In this document: positions 1 through 11,599 of the stretch, piece after piece | Position numbering within the stretch: position 1 is the first letter of the stretch | Layout of the letters: the number at the start of each line of letters is the position of its first letter | DNA from: Tetrastigma voinierianum | Taxonomy: Eukaryota > Streptophyta > Magnoliopsida > Vitales > Vitaceae | DNA: 64,000 nt | Assembly (NCBI GenBank): GCA_016808115.1 | Contig: JAEQBH010000733.1 | Span: forward strand, 1,178,001 to 1,242,000 | Reading direction: 5' to 3' | Made by a program: the position numbers and the translations under genes | Notes under the pieces: model-generated | Told to the model about the DNA's origin: nothing | The model's input: the letters and a program-made list of their open reading frames with translations, nothing else | The model's database searches: none

Positions 1-148
1 GAAAATAAAATAAAAATATCTAATTCATATCCGAAAGAGGAAATTTTGTGTCAAAATTTCTCATATGATATTTCCTGTTATTTCGTAAATCAAGTTATCG
101 ACATTTACATCACATCGAATTCTTCATCCAAGGTGAAATTTTTGAAAG

Positions 149-183
<35 letters not shown>

Positions 184-1980
184 TGTAGCCTCTCAATCCC
201 AAAAGCAAAACTCCACACAACCCTACAAGCACAAATATAGGCCTTGAATTTTAGTGTTAGATCACTAAATAAAAATTTTTCATGGTCAAGTGGTAATGAA
301 GACAAGATTCACGCTTATAACATGGGGTTCATGATGTAGTCATTAATATAGACCATCAATGTAGACAATAGGCCTCCACATAAAAGTAATAAGAATCTGA
401 AAATTAATATCACAGTAGCTTAAGGTGAATATCCAATTTCATGAACTTGTCAAGATTAGGACTCCTAGTCATAGAAGAAACAAAATAACATAATAAAAAA
501 AATAAATTACAAAAGATATATCATAAATACCTGTTCTATAAATATTTTGTTCAACTCACTCTTGGAAGGAGTCCTCTCAATAGCATGAACCTGAAACATT
601 TATCAAGTTTAAGCAAGATAAGCACAAAAGATTACATCCATGATCCATCACACAACATGATATTTGAATCACTTATGCAAATGAAAAGACAAATTATAAC
701 AAAATTTCAGTTATACAAGTTCAAATTTACAATGTTTTGCTTTAGTTGACCATGCAAAGAATCAATTGCTACAAAATACTGCTTTATGGGAATTAAATGA
801 AAGTTTAATGATAATAAGAACAAGAGCACTCTTCATTTGAGACAAATCGTAAAGAGCGGAGGAGATGCAAAGTGAGTCAGTTTTTGTGATTTCTAGAGAG
901 AGAAAGTGTGGCTTCTCTCCAGATTTTCCGCCATTCTGACGCTCTGCCTCGACCGAGCTGCAGAAGTAAAGTCGATTCACGCATAGGGCTAATGTGGACA
1001 CCGATTTGGTAGTTCACAACCTCCCAAGAGGTAGGATCTTTCCTACTTGAGTTATTCTTCGCTAAGAGCCATGTTTATGGTTAGGATATTCTGGAGGCCG
1101 ATTAATGTAGAACTCAGATTAAAACCTTGAATCGAGTAGAAAACCTAAATTTTAGGTCACAACAAGAATCTGAGGTCACTGCTCATGAATGCTGATTTTC
1201 GTGTAAATTGTTGTTATGATTTAAAATGAATTGTTTGATTTGTTAATTAGCCCATGTGAGCCAATTTTAATAAGTATCATATTATCATGATAACATGACG
1301 CGAATTAAATTATAATATATACATGTTTCATATATTAGCATGAGTGGTCGAATTGACATAATTGCATTGTAGCATAATGTAAAAACATTGCATAACATGG
1401 GTGTGAGTGCATAGTTGAGATCGATTAATCGTGTTAGGTGTTCGATGGTGTGTCATGAGTATAGCAATAGGATCAACACTGCCAGATGGTAAAGGATTAT
1501 CGGGGCTCGATTAATATACAACGCCCAATGAATACACTGTTAAGGATACGGAAATTTACCATTACTATACAGACCGGCACTCTAACACAGGAGCTAGTAC
1601 ACAGTGGTTTCATGAGAGAATTGTTTCTGGCATTCCACTCAACAAAATAGATTATCTGAGTCTCAGTCTACCATTATACCTGAGGGGTTGTCCATAGTGT
1701 TTAGCCTCAACAAAGTTTGCTTTTAATATAGTAACTTTTGATGTAATTTTTATTTTTATATCTCCAACAAGACTCGAACCTCACAATCGTTCAACATGGC
1801 ACAATGAAACTGTATGTTTCCATTTAATGCTAGAACTACAATATAAAACAAATTATGAAAGTTGTTATATATTTTTAAACAAACTTTTGTTCATGTGATT
1901 TAAATGCAAAAGTCATGAAAGTTTAAGATTTTAATACTAATTTTCCCTTATTTTTCTAATATATTTATTTCAATTTAACT
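1..1980. other. Non-coding, mostly unassigned sequence
   Basis: AT-rich DNA with a short (TA)n run near 152-180. No convincing long ORF. One exon-like segment is listed separately (531-590). The stretch at about 1440-1760 has the feel of an old LTR-type repeat but shows no ends, motif or second copy in the window, so I do not name it. Confidence 0.5.
531..590 (-). CDS. Possible internal exon of an unidentified gene
   Basis: On the minus strand a 60-nt stretch is open in one frame (VHAIERTPSKSELNKIFIEQ). It is preceded by an acceptor-like TTTCAG and followed by a donor-like GTATTT. A second acceptor-like segment lies just downstream at about 420-475. I do not recognise the protein. The gene, if real, would run off the left edge or be a remnant. 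Short length makes chance occurrence quite possible. Confidence 0.2.
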
Positions 1981-1987
1981 GATAAAA

Positions 1988-2099
1988 AAGTCCCCTTAGG
2001 GCCACTGGAAGTTTACCCGACCGTTAACTTTAGGGCACTATGGGTTTATCGAGGTGCACACAAGCTGACTTAAACATCCACGATCATAAAAAAAAAAAT
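1988..2099 (+). mobile_element. tRNA-derived SINE, 5'-truncated copy
   Basis: The stretch ends in an A-run at 2088-2099. It matches, on the opposite strand, the 3' body of the SINE at 2710-2885: both share AAGTCC-C-CTTAGGGCCA, a GACCGTTAA core and a CCCTAAA/CCCTGAA-type block in the same order and spacing. The pol III box A and most of box B are missing, as expected of a 5'-truncated copy. Confidence 0.6.
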
Positions 2100-2709
2100 A
2101 CTTAGATAAAAATATTATATTTATTTAAATTTAATATTAAAAATAAATCATAACCATATCTATAATTATAATTTTTATAAAATATATTAAATATAATTTA
2201 TTATAAAAATTTTATTTTAATTTAGATAAACAATAAAATAAACATAAATTTTAAAATATTAAAACCAACCCACTCCCTGCCCCACCCAAACCAAACCTCC
2301 TCTCCCCCCTCACTCACCGGGCTCCTCTCACCTTCTTCACTCTCCTCCCTCTTGTCGACTCCCTCTCTGCCTCCGATAAAAACCTTCTATCTTTTCTCTC
2401 ACAATACAAAACTTTCAACAACAAACCCAAATACCCTTTATAAGATTGATATTAACTTGCATACTATCCAAGATCAACTATCGGTATGTTATTTTTAGCT
2501 TAGTCATTCATCGCCGAGATTTTCTTAACCCTTCATTAAAAATGTAATTGACTAATTACCCAACCTCCAAAGAATCTGGCAAACAAATTGTTTCTCTTTA
2601 ATAGAAAAGGGATGGCCCCATATGACTTCATAAGAGAATAAAGGGCTTTTACAAAGAAGCTCATTTTACCACATCTCCTAAATAACTTCTTTTTTGTTTA
2701 TGGCTTTTG

Positions 2710-2885
2710 TTTTTTTTTTTTACAATCAAGGGTGGTTCAAGTAGTCCAAGGCCGAACCTTTAACTAACTTTATGGGACCCTGAAATTAACGGTCACGTAA
2801 ATCCTCCAATGGCCCTAAGAGGACTTGAACTGGTGACCATTGGGAAGCAAACCCAAGGGCGGCACAACCAAGCTACCCCTCACGG
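2710..2885 (-). mobile_element. tRNA-derived SINE, nearly full length
   Basis: Read on the minus strand, the element starts near 2885 and has a box A-like TAGCTTGGTT (2866-2875). A box B-like AGTTCAAGTCC (2821-2831) lies about 35 nt further on, the spacing of an internal RNA polymerase III promoter. A tRNA-unrelated body and a poly(A) tail of about 12 (T-run at 2710-2721 on the plus strand) follow. The related copy at 1988-2099 shows that this is a dispersed family. No clear target-site duplication is visible. Confidence 0.65.
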
Positions 2886-3011
2886 TATATAAACAGCTCT
2901 ATCCTCCTTCCCATTCATTGACTATTCTCCTTTCCCCCTCTACTACAATAAATCTGCCACCCACGGCTCTTTTAATCAATTAAGGCAAACAAGCACAAGA
3001 ATATCACACAC

Positions 3012-3345
3012 TTTTTTTTTTTTTTTGATAGGAAAAACCAGCAGAGATATATAAAAAAGAGGGGCAAACCCAAAGCATACAGGAAGTATACCTAGGCTCC
3101 AAAAACCCAAAACAAAAAACAGGGGGAAAGGAAAAACTACCAGCCCTTACATTGTACCCATACACAAAAATCAGAAAAGTAACACACTGACAGTCACTGA
3201 AGAATACGCACTTAAAGGCTGCTTAATATATTTATCTTTCCAGAAATTCATTCTGCTCCCATCATCCACTACAAAGGAGATTCTTGTGTTAAAGAGACCC
3301 CACTTATTCCTTGTAGCTTTCCAAATTTTTCTTAAGCAGACCACC
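3012..3345 (-). mobile_element. LINE (L1-type) 3' end, truncated
   Basis: Minus strand. The 5' part (about 3345-3180) translates to WKATRNKWGLFNTR followed by a DDGSRMNFWKDKY segment. This fits the conserved C-terminal stretch of plant LINE ORF2 proteins, after the reverse transcriptase, where a GxxxxFWxDxW pattern is usual. A short 3' UTR and a poly(A) tail (T-run 3012-3026 on the plus strand) follow. Endonuclease and reverse transcriptase are absent, so this is a dead 5'-truncated copy. Confidence 0.65.
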
Positions 3346-3429
3346 CTTTTTCTTCCCTGGGACTAACTTTCCACTCCATCCCTCATTCAATTATAAATTC
3401 ATTTGTGTTTATTTAGAAGTACACATACG

Positions 3430-4400
3430 ATTATATGTGTTTGGTATGAAAATGTTAAAATAGGTCATTTCCTTCTGTAGTTTCTTTGTTGCTTACATCA
3501 CTTCAATACCTGAATTGAGTCACAACCCTTCTGGCAAACACAACAACATCATGCAAGGCATGAGAGCACAACCAACATGTGAGACAGATAATACGTCCAA
3601 TTAGGCAAGTTGATCAACAATTCAATATCATGTTGAAGAGTTCAGTCAAAAGTTAAAATATGTTCCTGTATACTCTACAAAATTGAAAATATATCAGTAT
3701 TCCTATATTAAAATTATACAAATCTAGACTGCATACTTTTTCAATTTTTAATGCCTAAAATAATATATTAATATTGATACCCTTTAAATGATGTATGAAA
3801 TAGATTTTTTTACATACTGCATATAATATTTAAAGGATATCAATAATTTTTTTTATATGTAAACTGGGCAAATATATAAACAAAACAGGTCAAGCTCCCG
3901 GTATACTGTGGGGAATATTAATATATTATCTTAGTATAAAATTTTGAAAGATGGTGTTCTTGCTTTTGTTCTTAATATATTCTGTGTTTGTATTAAAAAA
4001 AGAAAGAAAAATTTCCACATAACATATTGATGTTATTTAACATTTCACTCACAAACTTAGGCTGTGTTTCCCTTTTTCATTTAAAGTCCAAGCACATCCT
4101 GATTTTTCTGGTAACTTAAATAAAATTGATACTGAGGTATCCTTCAGATTTCATATTTGATAAAATTTACAAAATTTATTTTCTTGTTTAGAAAATATGA
4201 AATTAATTTTAAAAACAAATGGTACAAAAATCATTCTGAAATCATAAGACTTCAGAGGGCTTTATGCCCATTATGATTCCATGTCAATAATGCTAATGTA
4301 CTGACTACAGATCAGGGCACTATTTATATCGGAGGGTTGTCCAAGAAAAGTTACACATTTCACATGAATTTTCCTATGTGATGAGGGATTAAAGCACAAG
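3430..4400. other. AT-rich intergenic stretch
   Basis: No ORF, recognisable repeat end or RNA gene could be supported. Short poly(A/T) runs only. Confidence 0.5.
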
Positions 4401-4409
4401 GCACGCGTA

Positions 4410-6180
4410 CCTCGAGTTTTACTTGTGCAATCACTCTGCAACTGGTTTTGGTTCAATGTGACTGCAGATGACTCCTTAATCAGTTCCATGGCAACATGAG
4501 CTGTGTGGCGTTGTTTTAGTTCTGATAGATTGACCTCTATGTTGCATGAAGACATTTTCACATTTATTGGGATGCTGGAAATAGGACCTCTCTGTAATAC
4601 ATTCTAGCTATGAATATAACCTTCATATTGAAACTTAGAAAATTATGAGTCTCAAATACATTGTTACCAATTGGGAAGAAGCTTTGAGGAAAAATGACAT
4701 TATAAACTAGTGTGGACAACTAGTAACACTTTTGGAAAGAAGTTTAAATGGGACATTGTTGTAATATGAAGTTGAGATTGTATTTTCTGTTATGCAGGAG
4801 ATGATAATTTAAATTGGGAATTCAGAAATTTCAAGAGGATATAAGGAGTCATTTCTAAACAAATTTGCTTCCAGATTACTAACCTCCAACTTGAAATCCT
4901 TGATTGCCTCCTCCCTAGTCTGAAAAAGGTAATAGACTGACCTTTAGTAAATCCTGAAAACAAAGAAAAACAATACCACAAGCATTCTAACTGGAATTTG
5001 CAGCTTACTTCTAGCATATTAGTTCAAAAACCTCTCTAAGCAATGCCCTAGCCATGGTTCTCTTCCTCATCCTGAGATCCTTCAAATACATGAAAATGAT
5101 TGGATTGTCCGCATTGCACTTGAGAATTCACCAAAAGCCTAAAGATACAATTAAAAAAGCCGGTTTCCTACCTCTTTGTTTTTGGGCTTCTTCCAAAATG
5201 CCTCATACCAATTAGATGTTGTCCATACTTATCAACTCATGATCCTCCCTATTTCTAACCAATGTGGGACTTTGGACGCACACCCAACAATTTATAATTT
5301 CCCAAGGTATAGTTTAGTGGTTGAGCCAGGTTGATTTATAGAAATTTTTGGTTCCCTTTTCCCATTTTACGGTTTGGTTGGTTTTGGTCCTTGATGAGAG
5401 TGCAAATTAAGGACCTTGATACCACACCAACTTCTCTGTATGTACTTATACCAATCTGAAGTTACCTAGCAAAATGACTTATATTTTCTAGTATGGAAAT
5501 TAAGAAATGTTCATCTTACCAAACTCTGAAGCATGTAGGCTTTGTCCTGATGGCAGATGAAATCCCTTGGAGTCTTTGGTTGATATTTATCAAATAATTG
5601 AGTTTCTTTGCCTCCCGGCTTCTCTTCCTTGAAATTCAATGTAGTAATCGGCATCTGTTCAGCTAATTCAGTTGGTGCTTTGTCTTTTATTTTCTTATTC
5701 TAGGATGTCTCATCTTTCATAGAAGCAGCATCCAGCTTCTTCTTCTTCTTCTCATTTGTTAGTGATGTTTCATTGGTTCCCTCCTCCTAAGGTCTTGAAC
5801 ACTTGAGGAAGCAAATTCACTTTAGTGAAGCAAGAAGACCCCAATATTCTAAGAAAGAGACTACTTCCCACAGAAGTTGAAGTTGTAGCAGTGGAATGGC
5901 TCTCCCTTCCGGGACTATGATATTCAAAGATAGATCCGTCCATTAGTCCTCTGTAATATGGACCGAACTTCTCATAGCATACAGCCTCAGTTTTTTCTGT
6001 CAACTGATATATACTTTCTTGAGTACTTCTCATACTACCACTCTTACAGTTTCTGAATGATCCTTTAGGCTTCCCCCAGCATGTGGACGACGTCGCATGA
6101 GCCGGGGATTAGCAGTTATTGTGCCCTCCATATGGAAGTCCAGAACTCCATGGTGACGTTGGATAAGGATCAAGTTTTGG
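4410..6180 (-). pseudogene. RFC/clamp-loader-like AAA+ ATPase pseudogene
   Basis: Four minus-strand blocks occur in N-to-C order. The exon at about 6120-5520 encodes a polar linker (6033-5770), then after a frameshift a lysine-rich stretch, an in-frame stop, and LFDKYQPKTPRDFICHQDKA. That last part fits the KYxPKxxxDFI signature at the N-terminus of RFC-type clamp-loader ATPases. It ends at a donor-like GTAAGA. At about 5124-5024 a degenerate Walker A lies before RTMARALLREVF; the glycines are lost by a local frame slip. At about 4575-4415 PINVKMSSCNIEVNLSELK is followed by a VAMELIKES segment, matching the post-Walker-A region of RFC3-like proteins (HVELNVNL type). It ends at a GTACGC donor. 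Lost Walker A, stop and frameshift indicate a pseudogene. The sensor and C-terminal parts are not visible. Family assignment rests on remembered motifs. Confidence 0.55.
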
Positions 6181-6633
6181 CATTGTGATCAGACAACTGA
6201 TAGTACTTTAATGGAGAAAATTAGAGCAGATTCATTGTATATTTGTATGAGTTCATTTTCTTTAAATAGTACCAGTTCTAACAATTTATATACGCTGACC
6301 AAAGATGATTCCAAGGAATGAATAGCATCTCCATTCCCCCCCCACCTTTGGTTTATGTGGAAAACGGATGAGAAAAAAAAAAAGCTTCAAACCTCCAAAG
6401 TGAATAACTTTTTTCTCCCACCCATCATAAGCCATGCCTTTCTTAGAACTGAAATTTTCATTTCCTTTTCTTCTCATATTTGTATCATAACCCAATGGAC
6501 TACTCATATATATACAGGAGATTAAAAAAAACAACCTCAGAATGAAGACTTACTAAATAGTCTCACACAAATGAAGACATATTAATTTTGACCACAAATT
6601 AAGACATGTTGATCTATACAAAATAGTACCAAC

Positions 6634-6702
6634 CTCAGAATAGAAAGTATCCGGTCTACAGGAACAAAGGTGTTCCTCATAAGCAGAAAGCACTTGGGCA
6701 GC
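6634..6702 (-). CDS. Exon-like segment, possibly same AAA+ locus
   Basis: A 69-nt (23-codon) segment is open in one frame, containing VLSAYEEHLCSCRPDTFYSE. It is bounded by an acceptor-like TTTAG and a donor-like GTTGGT. It lies upstream, in minus sense, of the AAA+ pseudogene and could be one of its 5' exons, but I do not recognise the peptide. Confidence 0.3.
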
Positions 6703-6709
6703 CTAAAGG

Positions 6710-7220
6710 AAAATTGGACAACTTATCAGTTTTCTAGTTTATGATTTGATCAGAATTTCACATCTAAGTCAAAATTTGAACATACAACTATGTAGGAATA
6801 TTTAGAATAACAAAAAAAAAAAACCCTCTTTAAGCACCACATATCGGAATCAAGGAAATTCTTCAATCATAATAATTAGGAACCCTGTAATTGGACAAGT
6901 TCTAGTGTTTACTAAGTCGAACTTGAAATCATTTTTCTAAAAGGAGATTTTTAGCAAACAAAATTAGCAAACAAACATAAAACTCAAGAAATAACATATG
7001 ATTACTCAGAATACTTAAATGCAACATTCTCATACTTCAAATTCAAACATTCTAGTTATATCCCTTTTTTACAATTCTTCAGCAACTAAATACAATTTCC
7101 TAGGTATCCTACACTAAGAACAACAACATTAAAATAAAAATATCAAATGTTATCTTCTCCCTTCCCTTATACTATCTCATTCCCAAATTTTCAAGAAAAC
7201 AAATAGAGATTGAGTCCCAA
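6710..7220. other. AT-rich intergenic or intronic stretch
   Basis: No ORF or repeat recognised. Confidence 0.4.
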
Positions 7221-7227
7221 AATTTAC

Positions 7228-7311
7228 TTATAAAGAGGTGTCGAAAAGGTTTGTGCCAAAATGAAAGGCCTTGTGAACAGAGGCAATGGCATCTTCCTCA
7301 GAATCAAACCG
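7228..7311 (-). pseudogene. L-galactose-dehydrogenase-like exon fragment
   Basis: The minus strand encodes SEEDAIASVHKAFHFGTNLF followed by DTSL and a stop. This resembles the N-terminal NAD(P)-binding strand-helix of plant L-galactose dehydrogenase (aldo-keto reductase family; ascorbate synthesis), where EExAIASVxxAFxxGxNxFDTS is typical and the Asp of FDTS belongs to the active-site region. Only this piece is present and the reading frame closes at once, so it is a scrap, not a gene. The neighbouring sequence up to 7380 stays open for a while but is not recognisable. Confidence 0.45.
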
Positions 7312-8002
7312 ACAAAGGGCTCACCGGTCCAAGGAGAACAAGAGTTCACACAACACCGAATCATAGAGCTGGGAAATCACGAGAATGGTGTTACATCAAG
7401 AGTTTAGAATTAATCTGAAATTTTTGCCAAACAAAAAATAAATAAATTAATTAAAATCTCCATCATGGACTCATCACAAATTGTCCTCCAGCTTTGAATT
7501 ACATAGCCATAGGTGACAAAGGTTTAGAGAGAGAAAAAGAGAACAAGGATGTAGGGAAATATATAGAGTAAAGACGAGAAAGTTATATGGCAATGTTGGA
7601 GTTTTCATCATGGTTGCTTAATTGTTGGCTATGACACCCTATGAAATTCTTTTAAAGATAATTACCCAACTTTGAAAATAAATAAATAAAGAAATAATCA
7701 AACACAATTGGAAAATTAACTCAAAATTTTTCTATGGAATATTATTCATTATTTGATAGCATAGCAAACAAATCTATTGTTATCTAAACAAGAGAAATAA
7801 TAATAAGAACAAGAACAATAACAAATAAAATGGGATGAACTTCTACTGAAATCATCAAAATACCCAAAAAATGGAAGAAGAAGACGTAGAACAGTGCATA
7901 CCAGTTTTTGACAATACAAGCTTTTTCCTTGGCAAACCCACTTCTTAATTCTAAAACCCTATAAAATGGTTCATCATTCGAAGCCCCTCTACGATCAAAA
8001 CA

Positions 8003-8340
8003 TGGTTGCAGCTATCCACACAATTGAAGAAACCCTAGAAATCGCCGACAATACTTTTGCCCTCATCTCCGGGTAGGTAGAGTTTAGCAATCGAATCGAG
8101 TCGAGGAACCACGCCGCAGGGCCTGACGATTAACACGCTCTTGTCCTCGTTCGGTATTACATCAACGACCCTATCATCAAGTTTCTTGCCTCCACGCTCG
8201 TAACTTGCAACTGGGTCATTAAGTTCCTCGCTTCAACCCGGTCCCACTCCCTCCTTGAACTCACCAAGTTGGAGCTCTCCTCGAGAAACCATGCGAGAAG
8301 CCCGGAAGATCACAGGTCGCTTAATATTGATGCACCTTAA
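8003..8340 (+). pseudogene. Unassigned coding-like remnant
   Basis: Less AT-rich than its surroundings. From an ATG at 8003 it reads MVAAIHTIEETLEIADNTFA and meets a stop after 24 codons. A longer open stretch without ATG follows after two stops (about 8140-8335), with LELTKLELSSRNHAR near its end. The composition looks like old coding DNA, but no family is recognised on either strand. Confidence 0.2.
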
Positions 8341-8717
8341 CCATTACGACATCAATATCGCTCTGGGTTCTAAGTTTCCTGTCTATTGATTAAGGTTCAG
8401 ACATTTAGGGGGAAGGGCGGCATCTCAAGGCCTCGAAGCGACTGACTTATCTCGATGTGAGGCGGCTCCTGAGTTTGGTGACTTAGCAAGTTGGGTCGAG
8501 ACATGAGGGAGTGTGGCTCTAATCACTACCCATTTTCCCTTCAAAGCTTCCACTTGAGGAGTCTCCTCTAAGAGAGCACAGAGAAACTGCTATTAGTTTC
8601 CCTTGTTGATTTTGGTAGAAGTATTTAGGGGTTTTCAAATTGTGGGCAGTCGGGATTGGGATCGGGTTCTAAAGAGGGATATTTATACCTATTCTTCCAA
8701 TGTAAGGAACTTATGCA

Positions 8718-8761
8718 ATGACGCTTAAAATAAGCGCCCTTGTATACCAAATAAGCGTCAT
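8718..8761. repeat. Inverted repeat with AAGCG-type words
   Basis: ATGACGCTTA (8718-8727) and its exact reverse complement TAAGCGTCAT (8752-8761) flank 24 nt. Further AAGCGCC/AGCGTCA words follow at 8735-8740, 8800-8806 and 8842-8850. Such repeated subterminal words are seen in some DNA transposons, but no transposon ends or TSD were found. Confidence 0.4.
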
Positions 8762-8891
8762 AACCTAAAAAAATACTAAAGTAAACAATGACATTTGTAA
8801 CAAGCGCCATAAATCATGTGCTAATCCCAAATAATGGTAGCTTAGCGTCATGAATTCAACATCATTATTTCATTTTTAATGGTGCTCCAAA

Positions 8892-9196
8892 TGCAAAGGG
8901 AGAGTCAAAGAAAGGTTAGGGTTGAAGATAGTTCTTTCTTTTTCCCCAATATGTGTTTTACCAAAAACTCTTATAAAATTCTATGACTCTATTTACTTAT
9001 ATATAGAGAGCACAAGGGAACAATTGAGTTTTGGTCCAATAGGCTTACCAAAGCTAGGGAGAAGATAGAACCATGGGCTCATAACTAGTTAATATTAAAT
9101 CATCCCATAAATGGCCCATAATTAAAATGCACAATTACACAATTAAAATTGTAATATGATTATGCTTAGTCCATAATTAATAAATTAATCTTAACA
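8892..9196 (-). repeat. copia-1 LTR (3' LTR of the element)
   Basis: Begins TGCAAAGGG and ends CTTAACA on the plus strand (element sense TGTTAAG...TGCA). It aligns over its whole length with 14619-14923. Both copies carry a TATATATAG/TATATATAA stretch, a likely TATA region. Just inside lies the polypurine tract, GTCAAAGTGGGAGAA on the element strand (9197-9213). Confidence 0.85.
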
Positions 9197-9639
9197 TTCT
9201 CCCACTTTGACGGCATAATCATAACTTAAATGCTTTCTCAATAGATTTACATAACTAAAACCAATTATATACAATTAACATACCGAGATGATATCTAAAT
9301 GGTACATAATCAGGCGCTACTAATCAAAATCATAACTCAAATGCTCCACAAAAAACTTACATAGTCATAACCAATCATGTACAATTAATACACCAAGATG
9401 ATGCATAAATCGCACAAAATCAGGCGCTACTAATCTAGAAGCCTTACAATGACAATAGTAGTGGTTCAATAGAAAGAAAAAATATCATTCTGTCATTCAT
9501 CTGGTCAAAATGACACAAAATTATAAGATAATGACAAATGTCAAAATGTGCATGTAATAATGAAAAAGCATGAGTTTTCCTTACAAAATACATATAAAGA
9601 CAAAACTCCCACTAAAACAAAGACTCTAGGCTCCTGACA

Positions 9640-10400
9640 ATTCCATGCAGATGATGTGTTCTTGAAACACACAAATAGGTAAGCCTTTAGTTAGTGGGTC
9701 TACCAACATGCTAGTCATAGGCGTGTGCTCAACTAGAATGAGAGACTCTACAACTTTCTATTTCACAAAAAAGAACTTCACATCAATGTGCTTGAAGCGA
9801 GAAGTGCTCCTAGTGTTCCTAAAGAAAGATACAGCTGCAGAATTATCACAGGATAATTTCAGTGGTCTAGAAATCGAGTGAACAACTTCCAAAGTTGAAA
9901 TGAAGTTCTGCAACCATATTGCATGACAAGTAGCCTCATAACACACCACATACTCTGCCTCCATAGTAGACGAAGTTATGCGATGTCTTTATGAGCCTTT
10001 CACGAAACAACTCCTTCAGCCATCATAAAGATATAACCAAAAGTGGACTTTTTATCATCCATGCAGCTTGCATAATTGGAATCACTAAAACCAACCACTT
10101 CAATAGTGTCAGTACGCCAATATGTTAACATGAGATCTTTACTACCCTGAAGATACCTCAAAACTTCTTAGTCGTTTTCCAATCGCTTTGACTAGGATCA
10201 CTCAAGTACCTACCCAACACGCTAACAACAAAAACAATATCAAGGCGTGTGCATACTTGAGCATACATCAGGCTGCCCACCACTAAAGAATAAGGGATTG
10301 TTTTCATCTTATCTCTCGCAATATCATTCTCAGGACATTGGCCTTTGGAAAATCTATCACCGCTTTGCAATTAGTTTTACGAAAAGAACCTCATTGCATA
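9640..10400 (-). pseudogene. copia-1 RNase H and end of pol
   Basis: Minus-strand pieces in order: KMKTIPYSLVVGSLMYAQVC with TRLDIVFVV (about 10320-10220), the RT-RNase H junction typical of copia. Then a GFSDSNYASCMDDKKS segment (about 10105-10050), MEAEYVVCYEATCHAIW and SRFKHIDVKFFFVK (9964-9758), the RNase H core. Last comes VDPLTKGLPICVFQEH (about 9700-9660) ending the polyprotein. The conserved Asp of the GFxDxDYA motif reads Asn in NYA here. Stops and frame changes separate the pieces. Confidence 0.8.
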
Positions 10401-10539
10401 TTGGACCTTTTCAAAATCTCGTTCGATATCGTCTATTGAGACAATCTCAAAATGTCCTAGATTACATGGCAGTATTTATCTTGAGACATAAGATGCTTCC
10501 CCAAGATCCTTCATATCAAAATGGTTAAACAATAACTAC

Positions 10540-11580
10540 TTTGTCTCAACCAACAGGTTAGTATCATTGGTGACGAGTAAAATATCGTAAACATATAAAA
10601 CCAAGAATATGTATTTGCTCTCACTGGCCTTCATATATATGCATTGATCGACGTTGTTCTCCTTAAAACCATTGGTGGTGACAACTTCATCAAACTTGAG
10701 ATACCACTGCCTAGAAGCCTATTTTAAACTATAAATGGATTTCTGGAGTTTAAAAATCAGGTGTTCCTTACCAACTTCTCAAAACCTATAGGTTGAGACA
10801 TGTAAACATCCTCAACGTCTACATTCAAGAAAGTTGTCCTCATAACCTTCTGATGCAACGCTAAATCAAAATGAGTCACTATAGCCATATTAATGCGTAA
10901 AGGGTCTTTAGTGGACATGAGAGAGAAGGTTTCCTTAAAATCAATACATTCTCGTTGACTGTAACCCTTAGCCACTAATCTTGCTCTATATCTCTCTACC
11001 TGTCCCTTGGTATTGTGCTTGGTCTTAAATACCCATTTGCATCTAATAGGTCTGCAGCCATCTGGAAAATCTACCAAGCTTCACACTTTATTCTGTGGCA
11101 TGGAAGTCATCTTATCTATCATTGCATTGATCCAGAAGTTGGATTGAGGACTAACAATGGCTTCTTTGTAAGTAGTCGGATCTTATACATCACCCATATC
11201 ATCCTCATGCTCCTGCAAGTAGACAATGTAGTCATATGAAATTGCTGGCCCACATGCCCTCTTTAACCTCCTCAAAGGTATATCCATGGCTACATCTAGG
11301 GCTATTGGATCTACATCTGGGGCTACTGGATCTGCATCCTTATTTGGTTCATCATCGATAATGGCTACTAGATGGTGGTCAATAACAGGGCTAGAGATTG
11401 GAGCAGAAGAAATAAGCACAGGAATAAAAACTGGGTGTTCCTTGAACACAATTTCTCTTGGCCCTTGGCTTGTACCAGTATCTTCCTCAAAATAGATAGC
11501 TCGATCTGACTCAATCACTCTGGTGGTGTGCAATGGGCAATAAAACCTAGAACTTCTTGATCCCACGCAATAACCAATAA
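10540..11580 (-). pseudogene. copia-1 reverse transcriptase and INT-RT linker
   Basis: 11566-11183 encodes the acidic linker between integrase and RT; GSRSSRFYCPLHTTRVIESD at its start is the usual end of the copia integrase region. 11077-10757 encodes RT fingers and palm: CKWVFKTKHNTKGQVERYRA, RLVAKGYSQRECIDFKETFS and an FLNVDVEDVYMSQP segment. The rest of the palm (about 10750-10560) is read in other frames; a YVYDILLV-like remnant of the YVDD box lies near 10590-10570. Confidence 0.8.
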
Positions 11581-11599
11581 AGTACCCACTAATAGTTTT

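Noticed and set aside
280..340. SINE or tRNA-like stretch with a TGGTCAAGTGGTAA and a GGGGTTCATGATG
   Set aside because: Box-like words at suggestive spacing, but no cloverleaf, no poly(A) tail and no second copy in the window.
4790..5017. 75-codon minus-strand ORF as a gene
   Set aside because: It lies within the AAA+ pseudogene intron/exon region, crosses acceptor-like sites and matches nothing as one protein; at most a 36-nt piece (TREEAIKDFKLE) may be exonic.
5300..5345. Box A-like TAGTTTAGTGGTTGAG
   Set aside because: No box B at the right distance and no tRNA fold.
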